Origin: JBBRHQ01 sp963815645
GTDB taxonomy: Bacteria > Actinomycetota > Thermoleophilia > Solirubrobacterales > 70-9
Direction: 5' to 3'
NCBI GenBank assembly: GCA_963815645.1
Contig: CAWFHL010000004.1
Location: forward strand, 143,097-207,096
Length of the DNA stretch: 64,000 bases
Part shown: positions 52,868 through 62,004 of the stretch, in pieces
Layout: every line of letters begins with the position of its first letter
How positions within the stretch are numbered: position 1 is the stretch's first letter
The notes under the pieces: generated by a model
What the model was told of the DNA's origin: nothing
Seen by the model: only the letters and a program-made list of their open reading frames with translations
Database searches by the model: none
Translations under genes and position numbers: made by a program

Positions 52868-53484
52868 ACCCTTCGATCCCCAAGCCGAAGACCAGGGCCG
52901 GCGGCCTCGTCGAGCTGGTCGTGATCGTCCTGCTGGCGCTCGGCCTGGCGCTCGGCATCCAGGCCTTCATCGTCAAGCCTTACCAGATCCCGTCCGAGTC
53001 GATGGAGCCGACCCTCGACGTCGGCCAGAGGGTCCTGGTCAACCGCTTCATTTACCACTTCACCGACCCGTCGATCGGCGACATCGTCGTCTTCCATCCC
53101 CCGGCAGGAGCGGATAAGGGCACCGAGTGCGGGGTCCGCCACGCCATCAACCAGGCCTGCCCGGAGCCGACCAAGGGGGAGTCCGACCAGAACTTCATCA
53201 AGCGGATCGTCGCCGGGCCGGGGGACACGCTCAGCGTCCGCAACGGGCACCCGGTGGTCAACGGGGTGGAGAAGAAGGACGAGAGCTACATCCTGCCCTG
53301 CGCCGGCGGCGGCGCCTGCAACCTCTCGAAGCCGATAACCATTCCACCCGACCACTACTTCATGATGGGGGACAACCGTGGCTCGAGCGACGACAGCCGC
53401 TTCTGGGGCCCCGTCCCAAGGAACTGGATCATCGGCAAAGCCTTCGCCACCTATTGGCCGCCGGACCGCATCGGCCTCCTCTAG
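52864..53484 (+). CDS. lepB: Signal peptidase I
   Basis: Type I signal peptidase, about 206 residues, one N-terminal membrane helix (LVELVVIVLLALGLALGIQAF). Catalytic Ser in PYQIPSESMEPTLDVGQ, catalytic Lys in NFIKRIVAGPGDTL, and the MMGDNRGSSDDSR box. The only start at the junction is CTG at 52864, overlapping the rplS stop as CTGA; no ATG, GTG or TTG is near. The context rplS-lepB-rnhB is conserved. Confidence 0.92.
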   Translation: MNPSIPKPKTRAGGLVELVVIVLLALGLALGIQAFIVKPYQIPSESMEPTLDVGQRVLVNRFIYHFTDPSIGDIVVFHPPAGADKGTECGVRHAINQACPEPTKGESDQNFIKRIVAGPGDTLSVRNGHPVVNGVEKKDESYILPCAGGGACNLSKPITIPPDHYFMMGDNRGSSDDSRFWGPVPRNWIIGKAFATYWPPDRIGLL

Positions 53485-53497
53485 GAAGCGCCGCCAG

Positions 53498-54136
53498 GTC
53501 CGCACCCGCCGTCTCTTTGCCTTCGACCGCTCACTTGGGAGCCGGTTCGTCGCCGGCGCCGACGAGGCCGGGCGCGGCTCGCTCGCCGGGCCGCTGGTCG
53601 CCGCCGGGGTGCTGATCGACTACCAGGGCCTCGGGCTCGCCGACCGCCGCGCCCTGACCGGACTGCACGACTCGAAGCAGTTGACGGAGGAGCTGCGCGA
53701 AAAGCTCTATCCGCAGGTGTTGCGCGCCGCGGCCCGGGTCAGCGTCGTCTTCCGATGCGTTCGCGGAATCGACTCCCGCGGACTGCATGTGACCAACATC
53801 GAGGCTCTCTCGGCGGCGCTGGTGGCCCTCGACGCCGGCGATGCGACCCACCTGGTGGACGGCTTTGCCCTGCCCCCGTGCCCGCTCGAGCACCGGCCCG
53901 TAGTCGAGGGGGACGGGACCAGCGCTGCGATCGCCGCCGCCTCGGTGATCGCCAAGGTGAGCCGCGACCGTTACATGAGGCGCCTCGCCGCCGCCCACCC
54001 CGGCTGGGGTTTCGGCGAGAACGTCGGCTACTCGACGCCCGAGCACCGCGAGGCGATCGCCGCGATCGGTATATCCCCACAGCACCGGCGCTCCTTCCAA
54101 TCGGTCGCCTACCGCCAGCTCGAGCTGGCCGGCTGA
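53498..54136 (+). CDS. rnhB: Ribonuclease HII
   Basis: Removes RNA from RNA-DNA hybrids. VAGADEAGRGSLAGPLVAAGV has the first catalytic acids (DE), DSKQLTEE follows, then VDGFALPP and AAASVIAKVSRDR with the remaining acids, and FGENVGYSTPEH. The start is uncertain: in frame after the lepB stop there is no ATG, GTG or TTG before RRLFAFDRSLG. GTC at 53498 is my placement; the upstream in-frame GTG at 53378 lies inside lepB. About 212 residues. Confidence 0.88.
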   Translation, partial: VRTRRLFAFDRSLGSRFVAGADEAGRGSLAGPLVAAGVLIDYQGLGLADRRALTGLHDSKQLTEELREKLYPQVLRAAARVSVVFRCVRGIDSRGLHVTNIEALSAALVALDAGDATHLVDGFALPPCPLEHRPVVEGDGTSAAIAAASVIAKVSRDRYMRRLAAAHPGWGFGENVGYSTPEHREAIAAIGISPQHRRSFQSVAYRQLELAG

Positions 54137-54140
54137 GCGT

Positions 54141-54518
54141 TCACCAGGCGCCTCGAATGTGCTCGTAGTCGCGCAGCGATCCATCCTCCGCGAAGGTGAC
54201 ACCGACTGCGTCGAAGCGGACCTCCTCGAACGGCGTCGGCGGGCGGTTCGCGCTGAGCCAGGCGCCGGCAAGCCCCCGGAGCCGGTGCTGCTTGCGCGGC
54301 CCGACCGCCAGCACCGGGCGCTCGGGTCCGGCCGAGACCTTCTCCCTGCCGGCCTTGACCTCGACGAACACGAGGTCGCCGCGATCGAGGGCGACGATGT
54401 CGATCTCGCCGCGGCGGGTCCGCGCATTGCGCTCGAGGATCTCCCAGCCCTGCCCGCGCAGGCGCCCGGCGACCAGGTCTTCGGCGGCGCGCCCGATTCT
54501 CTGCCGCGCCTCGCTCAT
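54141..54518 (-). CDS. yraN: YraN/UPF0102 family endonuclease-like protein
   Basis: 125 residues. RIGRAAEDLVAGRLRGQGWEIL, RTRRGEIDIVALDRGDLVFVEVKAG is the conserved core with a PD-(D/E)xK-like Asp/Glu/Lys set (EID, EVK). The ATG at 54518 (MSEARQRIG) fits the family; the longer upstream reading is discarded. Unusual here: it lies on the opposite strand between rnhB and comM, in a neighbourhood usually encoded on one strand. Role unknown, possibly DNA processing. Confidence 0.85.
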   Translation of the reverse strand: MSEARQRIGRAAEDLVAGRLRGQGWEILERNARTRRGEIDIVALDRGDLVFVEVKAGREKVSAGPERPVLAVGPRKQHRLRGLAGAWLSANRPPTPFEEVRFDAVGVTFAEDGSLRDYEHIRGAW

Positions 54519-54639
54519 CCTCGCCGGTCCTGCTCGCTCACCATCGCCGGCGGAGACTGATCCGGCGGGCCACGCCGATGGCGCGCCGGTCGTGACGATT
54601 TCCTGACGGCCGGCGCGCAACGCGGCAAACCGCCCCGCC

Positions 54640-54645
54640 TAGCTT
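54640..54645 (+). promoter_or_regulatory. -10 box TAGCTT of comM
   Basis: TAGCTT ends 6 bases before the comM GTG at 54652. Confidence 0.4.
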
Positions 54646-54651
54646 GGCCGG

Positions 54652-56147
54652 GTGCTCGCGACCTCAAGGACATTCGCGCTGGACGGGATCGACGCGAGGC
54701 CGGTAAGGGTCGAGGCCGACGTACATCGCGGACTCCCCAGCCTCGCGATCGTCGGCCTGCCCGGACACCGCGGTCCGCGAGGCGCGCGAGCGGGTGCGGG
54801 CGGCGATCGAGAACTGCGGCTTCCTCTTCCCGCTGCGGCGGATCACGATCAATCTGGCTCCGGCCAGCCTCCGCAAGGCCGGTCCCGGTTTCGATCTGGC
54901 GATCGCGGTGGCGCTGCTGGCCGCATCCGGACAGATCCGCTGGGATGGGCTGGGGACCATCTCGGTCGCCGGCGAGCTCGCCCTCGACGGCTCCGTCCGC
55001 CCGGTTCCGGGCGCCCTCGCGATGGCTGAGGCAGCCGCCCGGCGCGGCGACGCCGCCATCGTCCTGCCGGCGGGAAACGGCCCCGAGGCCGCGCTGGCCG
55101 GGGCCGTCCGTGTGATGCCGGTCGAGAGCCTCGCCCAGATCCGGCCCCTCGCGGCCGGCGAGTGGGAGCCACCGGCGCCGGCGGCGATCGAGCTCTCATC
55201 CCCGGCCAACGGTGACGGCCCAGACCTGGGCGACCTCAGGGGCCAGGCGCACCTGCGCTACGCGCTCGAGGTCGCCGCCGCCGGGGGTCACAGCCTGCTG
55301 ATGATCGGGCCCCCCGGGGCGGGGAAGTCGCTCGCCGCCCGCCGCATCCCTTCGATCCTGCCGGCGCCGACGGCCGAGGAAGCGCTGCAGGTCGCCAGGG
55401 TCTCGAGTGCCTGCGGATCTCCCCGAGAAGCGATCGGAACCCGTCCTTTCCGGGCTCCGCATCACACCGTCTCGGCCGCCGGCCTGATCGGGGGTGGCAA
55501 CCCGCCCCGAGCGGGTGAGGTGACCCTGGCCCACGGCGGCGTCCTTTTCCTCGACGAGCTCTGCGAGTTCCGTCGCGACGCGCTCGAGGCTCTGCGGGCG
55601 CCGCTGGAGGCGGGCTCGGTCGCGATCGGCCGCTCGGGGGCCCGCCGCAGGCTCCCCTGTCGCTTCATGCTGATCGCCGCCGCCAACCCCTGCCCCTGCG
55701 GTCGGGGTGCGGATGACGAGCGCTGCACCTGCGCGCCGCATGACGTCCGCCGCTACAAGGGGCGCCTCAGCGGCGCACTCGCCGACCGGATCGACATCGT
55801 CGTCTCCCTCTCCCAGCCGGACCCGGCCGAGATAGGGGGCGGGGAGGGGGAGCGCTCGGCCGGGGTCCGCCGGCGGGTCGAGGCGGCGCGCGGGCGTCAG
55901 CGCGAGCGCCTCGGCCCGGGACGCTGCAACGCGGTGATGACGCCGTCGGAGGCCAGAACGGCGAATCTCAGCGAGCGAGGCGGCGGGGCTGCTTGCCAGC
56001 GCCTACGAGTCGCAGCGCCTCAGCGGGCGCGCCCACGACCGGGTCCTCCGCCTCGCCCGCACGATCGCCGATCTCGAGGGACGCGAGGCGGTCGAGGCCG
56101 CGGCGATCGGCGGGGCGCTCGGCCTGCGCCGGCGGGAGGAGCCCTGA
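54652..56147 (+). CDS. comM: Mg-chelatase-like ATPase ComM/YifB, two frameshifts
   Basis: Competence-linked AAA+ helicase. The Lon-protease-like N-terminal domain (FALDGIDARPVRVEADVHRGLPSLAIVGLPG) lies in the first frame; a shift near 54770 leads to NCGFLFPLRRITINLAPASLRK, then Walker A MIGPPGAGKSLAARR, HHTVSAAGLIGGG, FLDELCEF (Walker B), and the zinc-like AANPCPCGRG-CTC cluster. A second shift near 55975 leads to SYESQRLSGRAHDRVLRLARTIADLEG to the TGA at 56145-56147. About 498 residues, as in the family. Confidence 0.88.
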
Positions 56148-57282
56148 GCGCGACCGCACCGCGAGCCTGTCCGGCCTGCCTGCGCCGGGCCTGGCTGCTG
56201 CTCGCGCCTGGCTCCCTACATCGAGCGGATGGCGAGCTCGGCTCCCGGCTCGCGCACCGCGGAGTTGCTCGCCCTCTCCGACGCCGACCTCCTGCGCGCC
56301 GCGTCTCCCCGCAAGGCGCGAGCGGCCTCGGCGCGCGGGTCGCCGCAGCTCGGCGAGGCCGAGATGCGGCGCAGGGTCGAGGCCGCCGGCTGCTGGGCGA
56401 TCTGCCGCCACGAGAGCGGCTTCCCGGAGGCGCTGCGCGAGCAGGCCGACGGGCCGAGGTCGCTGATCTGCCGCGGCGACCCGTCCCATCTGGGACGGCT
56501 CGAGGGGGAGGGCGCGGTGACCATCGTCGGCTCGCGCCGGGCCAGCGGCTACGGGCGGGAGATCGCTCGGTGCCCTGGCGGCCGAGCTGGCCGGCGGCGG
56601 GCCTCGCGGTGATCAGCGGGATGGCCTACGGGATCGATGCCTCGGCCCATCGCGGCGCGCTCGATGCGCGGCCTCACCGTCGCCGTCCTCGGCGGCGGCG
56701 CCGAACGTCGCCTACCCCGCGGCCCACCGGGCGCTTCACCGGCGGATCTGCGAGCTGGGGCTGGTGATCTCCGAGATGGCCCCGGGCGCGACGCCCTGGC
56801 GCTGGAGCTTTCCGGCTCGCAACCGGATCATGGCCGCGCTGGGCCGGATGACGATCGTGGTCGAGGCCGCGACGCGCTCCGGCTCGCTGATCACCGCGGA
56901 GCTGGCCGCCGAGAGCGGGCGCGACGTCGGCGCGGTGCCCGGGCCCGGTCAGCTCGCGCGCCTCGGCAGGCGCCAACGAGCTGCTGGCGCGCGGCGCCTG
57001 CGTGGTCCGCGACGCCCAGGACGTCCTCGACGCGATCCTCGGGCCCGGCGCGGTCGTCCTGAGGCGGACGGGGGCGGTCGCTGGACCCCGCGGCTGGCGA
57101 GGGTGCTCGCCGGCCTGGAGCGCGCCGGCACCCGGACTCGCTGGCCCGCGAGCTCGGTGTCACCGGCGGGCTCGGTCTCCGAGGCGCTCGCCCGGCTCGA
57201 GCTGCTCGGCTACGTCAGCTGCTCGGCGCTCGGCGAGTACACCCGCACCGCGCTGATCCCTCCGGGGGAGGCGACCACCTAA
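56144..57282 (+). CDS. dprA: DNA processing protein DprA, at least five frameshifts
   Basis: RecA loader for incoming DNA. The pieces in order: ACPACLRRAWLL, LAPYIERMASSAPGSRT, CRHESGFPEAL, VTIVGSRRASGYGREIA (Rossmann motif), GLAVISGMAYGIDASAHRGAL, LGLVISEMAPGATPWRWSFPARNRIMAALG, IVVEAATRSGSLITAELAAE, ANELLARGACVV, and a C-terminal winged helix SEALARLELLGYVS. Shifts occur near 56205, 56575, 56670-56705, 56965 and 57080-57135. The start is CTG at 56144 in a CTGA overlap with comM. About 380 residues. Confidence 0.82.
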
Positions 57283-57285
57283 CCT
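57280..57285 (+). promoter_or_regulatory. -10 box TAACCT of thiD
   Basis: TAACCT overlaps the dprA stop and ends 7 bases before the thiD GTG. Confidence 0.4.
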
Positions 57286-57292
57286 GGCGACG

Positions 57293-58121
57293 GTGAGCTC
57301 CAGCGGAGATGAGACGGGCGGCCCGGGACGCGTCCCGGCGGTGCTCTCGATCGCCGGCTCGGACTCCGGCGGCGGCGCCGGAATCCAGGCGGACCTGAAG
57401 GCGTTCGCGAGGTGCGGCGTCCACGGGATGACCGCGATCACGGCGCTGACCGCGCAGAACACGATCGGGGTGAGCGCGGTCGAGCAGGTCCCGCCGGCGA
57501 TGATCATCGAGCAGGTCCGGGCGGTCGCGACCGACATCGGCGTCGACGCCGCCAAGGTCGGGATGCTGGGGACCGCGGAGACCGTCGCCGCGGTGGTCGA
57601 GGCGCTCCCGCTGCTCGGCCCCGCGCCGGTCGTGGTCGATCCGGTGATGGTGGCCGAGAGCGGGGCGGTCCTGCTCGACGACGAGGCGCGGGCTGCCCTG
57701 GTCGCGGAGCTGCTGCCGCTCGCCGCCGTCGCCACCCCCAACATCCCCGAAGCCCGGGCGCTGAGCGGAGCCGGCGAGGACGCCGACCAGGAGCGAGCTC
57801 GGCGCGCGAGGTGCAGGCGCTCGGCCCGGACGCCGTGGTCGTCACCGGCGGTCACGGCAGCGGCGAGATGGCCGATCTCTTCTTCGACGGCTACGAGGTC
57901 GCGAGCATCCCGGTGACGGAGTTCCCGGGCGGGGCGGCGCACGGCTCGGGGTGCACCCATTCCTCTGCCCTCGCCGCCTTTCTCGCCCGGGGCGAGACCC
58001 CGCTGAGGCGGCCCGCGGAGCGGCCGCGGTCGCCTCGGAGGCGGTGGGCGCGGGGCTGCGCTCGATCGGCGCCGGGCCGGGGCCCGTCGACGCGCTCGGC
58101 CAGAGCGGCGGTCGGCAATAA
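57293..58121 (+). CDS. thiD: Hydroxymethylpyrimidine / phosphomethylpyrimidine kinase, two frameshifts
   Basis: Ribokinase-fold kinase of thiamine synthesis: VLSIAGSDSGGGAGIQADLKAF, ITALTAQNTIGV, KVGMLGTAETVAAVVE, DPVMVAESGAVLLDDEA and TPNIPEARAL. A shift near 57795 leads to VVVTGGHGSGEMADLFFDG and GGAAHGSGCTHSSALAAFLARG (catalytic GSGC). A second shift near 58010 leads to VGAGLRSIGAGPGPV and a TAA at 58119-58121. GTG start at 57293. No other thiamine genes nearby. About 275 residues. Confidence 0.88.
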
Positions 58122-58128
58122 TGACGCA

Positions 58129-58392
58129 ATGAGATTCGTCCGCATGAAGCCCGGGCACGGCGACGTCCTCCTCGCCGAGGGCGACATCGAGCTGGCCGAG
58201 GACGAGGAGCGGCTGATCGAGGAGTTCCGCCGCCAGCTCGACGAGGGGATGTGGGCGGCGGTGCCCGACCAGTACCGCGGTGGCCGTCACGAGGCGGCGA
58301 TGGTCCGCAGCTTCGAAGAGATCCCCCGCGACGCCGAGCGGGTGATCTTCTTCCCCCGGGCCGCCGGCGGCTCAAGGCCGGCGCGGTGTTAG
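58129..58392 (+). CDS. Small acidic protein of unknown function
   Basis: 87 residues, MRFVRMKPGHGDVLLAEGDIELAEDEERLIEEFRRQLDEG..., rich in Glu/Asp/Arg, no membrane segment. The sequence resembles short actinobacterial hypothetical proteins beside thiD, but I do not recognise a family. AATAAT ends 6 bases before the ATG at 58129. The last five codons (RPARC and TAG) are supplied by repeat copy 6, whose GGTGTTAGC contains the stop. Confidence 0.6.
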   Translation: MRFVRMKPGHGDVLLAEGDIELAEDEERLIEEFRRQLDEGMWAAVPDQYRGGRHEAAMVRSFEEIPRDAERVIFFPRAAGGSRPARC

Positions 58393-58432
58393 CGCCGGCA
58401 GAGGCATGTCAGGCGGCGAAGCCGCCGCAATT
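58377..58432. repeat. Dual-hairpin intergenic repeat, copy 6
   Basis: GCCGGCGC-GGTGTTA-GCGCCGGC, linker AGAGGCATGTCA, GGCGGC-GAA-GCCGCC, GCAATT. It overlaps the 3' end of the 58129 gene and stops 7 bases before the next GTG. Confidence 0.9.
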
Positions 58433-58438
58433 GATTCC

Positions 58439-58994
58439 GTGCAGTTGATTGCCGCGGCGATGCTCGTCGTCCTCGCCTGCCTTGGCGCGGTCGCCTTCAC
58501 ACCCGACCTGCGCCGGGCGCTTCACCGTCGCCGCTCGCGGCGGGCGCGCCCCAGCCAGGCCCCCCGCGTATGACCCGGGCCGCGAGCGCCGGGCGGAGGT
58601 CAAGGCGCGCAGCCTGCTGCGCTCGGTGGTCGGCGAGGAGGCCTTCGCGATGTACTCCGAGCTGGGCTTCATCCGGGTCGGCGCCGGGCGCGGGCGCTAC
58701 GGGTACCTCCTCTATCCCCACCGCTCGATCATCGCCTTCGACGAGCGCAGCGGAGCGCTCCTCAACGAGTACTGCGTGCGCTTCCCTGACTCCAGCGACC
58801 CGGCGGCCGGGACAAGGCTCCCCGACTCCGACGACGTCCTGGCGAAGTGGATGGCGCTCCACGGGGACGAGCGCCGCCTGATCGCCGACGCCAACATGCA
58901 CCTTCCCGGGCGCCACGTCGATCCCGGCCAGGTGCGGCGCGACCTCCGCCGGCTGCGGGCTTGGGAGGGCCGGCGACGGCGAGTCGCCCAATAG
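58439..58994 (+). CDS. Membrane-anchored protein of unknown function, one frameshift
   Basis: The GTG at 58439 opens a hydrophobic N-terminus (LIAAAMLVVLACLGAVAF), then a basic stretch (HRRRSRRARPSQ). One base shift near 58565 leads to a soluble domain GRERRAEVKARSLLRSVVGEEAFAMY, IRVGAGRGRYGYLLYPHRSIIAFD and DANMHLPGRHVDPGQVRRDL. About 185 residues. A conserved-looking cytoplasmic or extracellular domain on one membrane helix; I do not recognise it. Confidence 0.55.
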
Positions 58995-58997
58995 GCT
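58992..58997 (+). promoter_or_regulatory. -10 box TAGGCT of ilvD
   Basis: TAGGCT overlaps the previous stop and ends 7 bases before the ilvD ATG at 59005. Confidence 0.4.
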
Positions 58998-59004
58998 GGG
59001 GCAG

Positions 59005-60703
59005 ATGAGCAACGACGGCTCCACCACCGCCACCCGCCTGCCACGGCCGCGCTCGGCGGCTGTCTTCGACGGGCCCGACCGCGCGCACTCGCGCGCGTAC
59101 ATGAAGGGGGTCGGCTTCGATGACGAGGCGCTCAGCCGGCCGACGATCGGCCTCGCCAACACCTGGGCCGAGGCCAACTCCTGCAACTTTCACCTGCGCG
59201 GCCTCGCCGAGCACGTCAAGCGTGGTGTCCGCGCCGCCGGCGGCACTCCGATGGAGTTCAACACGGTCGCGATCTCCGACGGGATCACGATGGGCACTCA
59301 GGGGATGAAGGCCTCGCTCGTCAGCCGTGAGGTGATCGCCGATTCGATCGAGTTGATGGCGCGCGGCTACCAGTTCGACGCGATCGTCGCCCTCTGCGCC
59401 TGCGACAAGACGATCCCCGGCTGCGCGATGGCGCTGGCGCGGCTCGACATCCCCTCGGTGGTCCTCTACGGCGGCTCGATCGCCCCCGGCCACTGGCACG
59501 GACGCGACGTCACCATTCTCGACATCTTCGAGGCGATGGGCGCCCATAACGCGGGCGACATCAGCGACGAGGAGCTGAACGAGCTGGAGGCGGTCGCCAG
59601 TCCCGGCGCGGGGGCCTGCGGGGGACAGTTCACCGCCAACACGATGGCCTGCGCCTTCGAGGCCCTCGGCGTCAGCGCGGGTGGCTCGGCGATGGTTCCG
59701 GCCGAGGACGACGAGAAGGGCACAGTTGCGGAGAAGATCGGCGAGCTGGTGATCAGGGTGCTGACCGAGGACATCCGGCCGAGCAGGGTGATCACCCGCG
59801 ACTCGCTCGAGAACGCGATCGCCTGCGTCTGCGCCTCGGGTGGCTCGACCAACGCGGTCCTGCATCTGATCGCCCTTGCCCGCGAGCTCGAGATCGAGCT
59901 GACCATGGGCGACTTCGAGCGCATATCCCGGGCGACGCCGCTATATGCCGACCTCAAGCCCGGTGGTCGGTTCGTCGCCACCGACCTCTACGCCGCCGGC
60001 GGCGTGCCGGTGATCCTCAAACGCCTCGCCGGCAGGGGCATCCTCCACACCGAAGCGCTCACGGTCACGGGCCGCACGATCGGCGAAGAGGCCGAGGCAG
60101 CCACCGAGGCCCCCGGCCAGGAGGTCGTCCGCCCGCTCGAGGATCCGCTCAAGCCCGAGGGAGGCCTCGCGATCCTCAGCGGCAACCTCGCACCCGAAGG
60201 GGCGGTGGTGAAGGTCGCCGGCACCGAGCGCCGCCGGCAGACCGGGCCGGCCCGGGTCTTCGAGTCCGAGGAGGAGTGCTTCCGGGCGGTCAAGGCCCAG
60301 CAGATCAATGAGGGCGACATCGTCGTGATCCGCAACGAGGGGCCCGGCCGGCGGACCCGGCATGCGGGAGATGCTCCAGGTGACCGCGGCGATCGTCGGC
60401 GAGGGTCTCGGCGAGAGCGTCGCGATGGTCACCGACGGCCGCTTCTCCGGCGCGACCCGCGGCCTGATGATCGGCCACGTCGCGCCCGAGGCGGCCAAGG
60501 GCGGGCCGATCGGCGCGATCCACGAGGGAGACGAGATCACCATTGATATCGACTCCCGGAGCCTGACGATTGACCTCAGCGACGAGGAGATCGCCGAGCG
60601 GGTCGCTGCCTACGAATCGCCTCCCTCTCCCTTCGGGCCGGGCGTGATGGCCAAGTACGCGGCCACCGTCTCCAGCGCCTCGGAGGGCGCGGTCACCGGC
60701 TGA
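59005..60703 (+). CDS. ilvD: Dihydroxy-acid dehydratase, one frameshift
   Basis: Branched-chain amino-acid enzyme making 2-keto acids from dihydroxy-acids, with an iron-sulfur cluster. SNDGSTTATRLPRPRS is a normal extension; RAYMKGVGFDDEALSRPTIGLANTW, FNTVAISDGITMGTQGMKASL, CDKTIPGCAMALARL and GACGGQFTANTMA carry the cluster cysteines. A one-base shift near 60350 leads to GMREMLQVTAAIVGEGLGESVAMVTDGRFSGATRG. About 565 residues, as expected. No other ilv gene is near. Confidence 0.94.
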
Positions 60704-61077
60704 GCTTCCACCCCCCCGGGCGGATCGAGCCGGTTGCGACCCGCGCTGAACAGGAAGATCGCGTGCCCGTCGGGGTCGCGGGCGATCGCTTCCCGCCACA
60801 GGTAGGGCATGTCGGTCGGGTCCTGCTCGAACTCGATCCCCCTCTCCTTCAGCTCCGCCACGGTGGCGTCGACGTCCTCGCACTCAAAGTGGACACTGAA
60901 CCCCTCGGCGCACACCTCGCGGCCCCGCGACTCGAGCGAGAGTGTCGAGTGCCCGCGGGGAGAGATGAATCGCGCGTAGCCCTCGTCGGCGACGATCTGC
61001 CGCAGCCCAAGCATGCGGAAGAAGGACACCGATCGGTCGAGGTCCGAAACAACCAGGGTGAAATGGTTGAGCCTCAA
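60610..61077 (-). CDS. VOC (glyoxalase-fold) family protein
   Basis: About 155 residues with one VOC domain: LNHFTLVVSDLDRSVSFFRMLGL, SLESRGREVCAEGFSVHFECEDVDATVAELKERGIEF and ARDPDGHAIFLFSAGRN (typical beta-alpha-beta-beta-beta repeats). Its 3' end overlaps the convergent ilvD end by 94 bases, and the last 35 residues are therefore low-quality in meaning. TTG start at 61077, 12 bases after the hydrolase stop. It could be a dioxygenase or glyoxalase-like enzyme; unproven. Confidence 0.72.
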   Translation of the reverse strand: MRLNHFTLVVSDLDRSVSFFRMLGLRQIVADEGYARFISPRGHSTLSLESRGREVCAEGFSVHFECEDVDATVAELKERGIEFEQDPTDMPYLWREAIARDPDGHAIFLFSAGRNRLDPPGGVEAQPVTAPSEALETVAAYLAITPGPKGEGGDS

Positions 61078-61088
61078 GCTCCCGGCTC

Positions 61089-62004
61089 TCAGCTCTCGAG
61101 GAACTCGTCCAGCACCCGGTTGAAGCGGGAGGGGCGCTCCAGCTGCGGCAGGTGGCCGGTGCGCTCGAAGATCTCCAGCCGGGAGTGGGGGATGCGGCGG
61201 TGGTAGCTGAGGCCGGCCTGAACGGGGACGATGCGGTCGTTGAACCCCCAGAGGACCAGGGTCGGGATCTCGATCTCGCCGGCGCGGTCGCGGAGGTCGT
61301 AGCCGATCAGCTTCCGCAGCGCGTCGGCGAAGCCTGGGCTGCGCAACGCCGGCTCGACCTGCTCGTAGAGCAGCTCGGGACTGAGCCGGTTCGGGTGGCG
61401 GAAGATCCCGCGGAAGGCGAGGTAGCGGGCTCTGGGCCGCACCAGCCCGGCCCGGTTGAAGCGGGCCGATGACCGGCCCGCTCATCTGCGCGAGCCTTCC
61501 GAGCAGCGCCGCCGGCTCGCTGCGGGCCTGGGCCCGGGTCATCCCGGCCGCCGAGACCAGGACCAGCCGCTCGAAGCGCTGCGGTTGCTGGATCACCGCC
61601 TCGGTCGAGACGAAGCCGCCCATCGAGTTGCCGACCACGCCCGCACAGCGCTCGATCCCGAGCTTCTCGCAGAAGTCGTGCAGCAGGCGGCCGTAGGCGG
61701 GGATGTCGATGTCCCAGGCGGGCATCGGGCTGTCGCCGAAGCCCGGCAGGTCGAGCGCGATCGCCCGGTAGGTTCGGCCGAAATGGGGCAGGTTCTCGAG
61801 CCAGTTCTGCCAGCAGCCGGAGAGCCCGTGGACGAAGAGCAGCGGCTCGCCCTCGCCGATCTCGACGTAGTTGACCGAGGTCCCCGGCAGCTCGACCCGG
61901 CGCAGGTGCCGGCGCCACTCGACCTGCCGCCACTCCGGGTCGGGGTTGCCGTAGTCGCCGGCCGGCCTGTCGGGCGGGCCGGTCAGGGTGGTGGCCTCAC
62001 GCAT
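61089..62004 (-). CDS. Alpha/beta hydrolase, one frameshift
   Basis: VNYVEIGEGEPLLFVHGLSGCWQNW, nucleophile in GVVGNSMGGFVS (GxSxG-type GNSMGG), acid in LVLWGFNDRIVP, histidine in ERTGHLPQLERPSRF. One shift near 61460 joins MTRAQARSEPAALLGRL to ARYLAFRGIFRHP. About 304 residues. ATG at 62004 overlaps the upstream gene's stop by 8 bases. Probable esterase-like enzyme; the family cannot be narrowed. Confidence 0.82.

Noticed and set aside
52246..53484. Genuine RplS-LepB fusion protein
   Set aside because: The linking segment is Arg-rich in this frame but a clean acidic tail with a stop in the neighbouring frame; a single indel explains the apparent fusion.
31980..57140. Programmed ribosomal frameshifting in recG, smc, plsX, dprA and others
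   Set aside because: Too many sites, both directions, no common slippery sequence, and present in genes not known to use it; sequencing indels are simpler.
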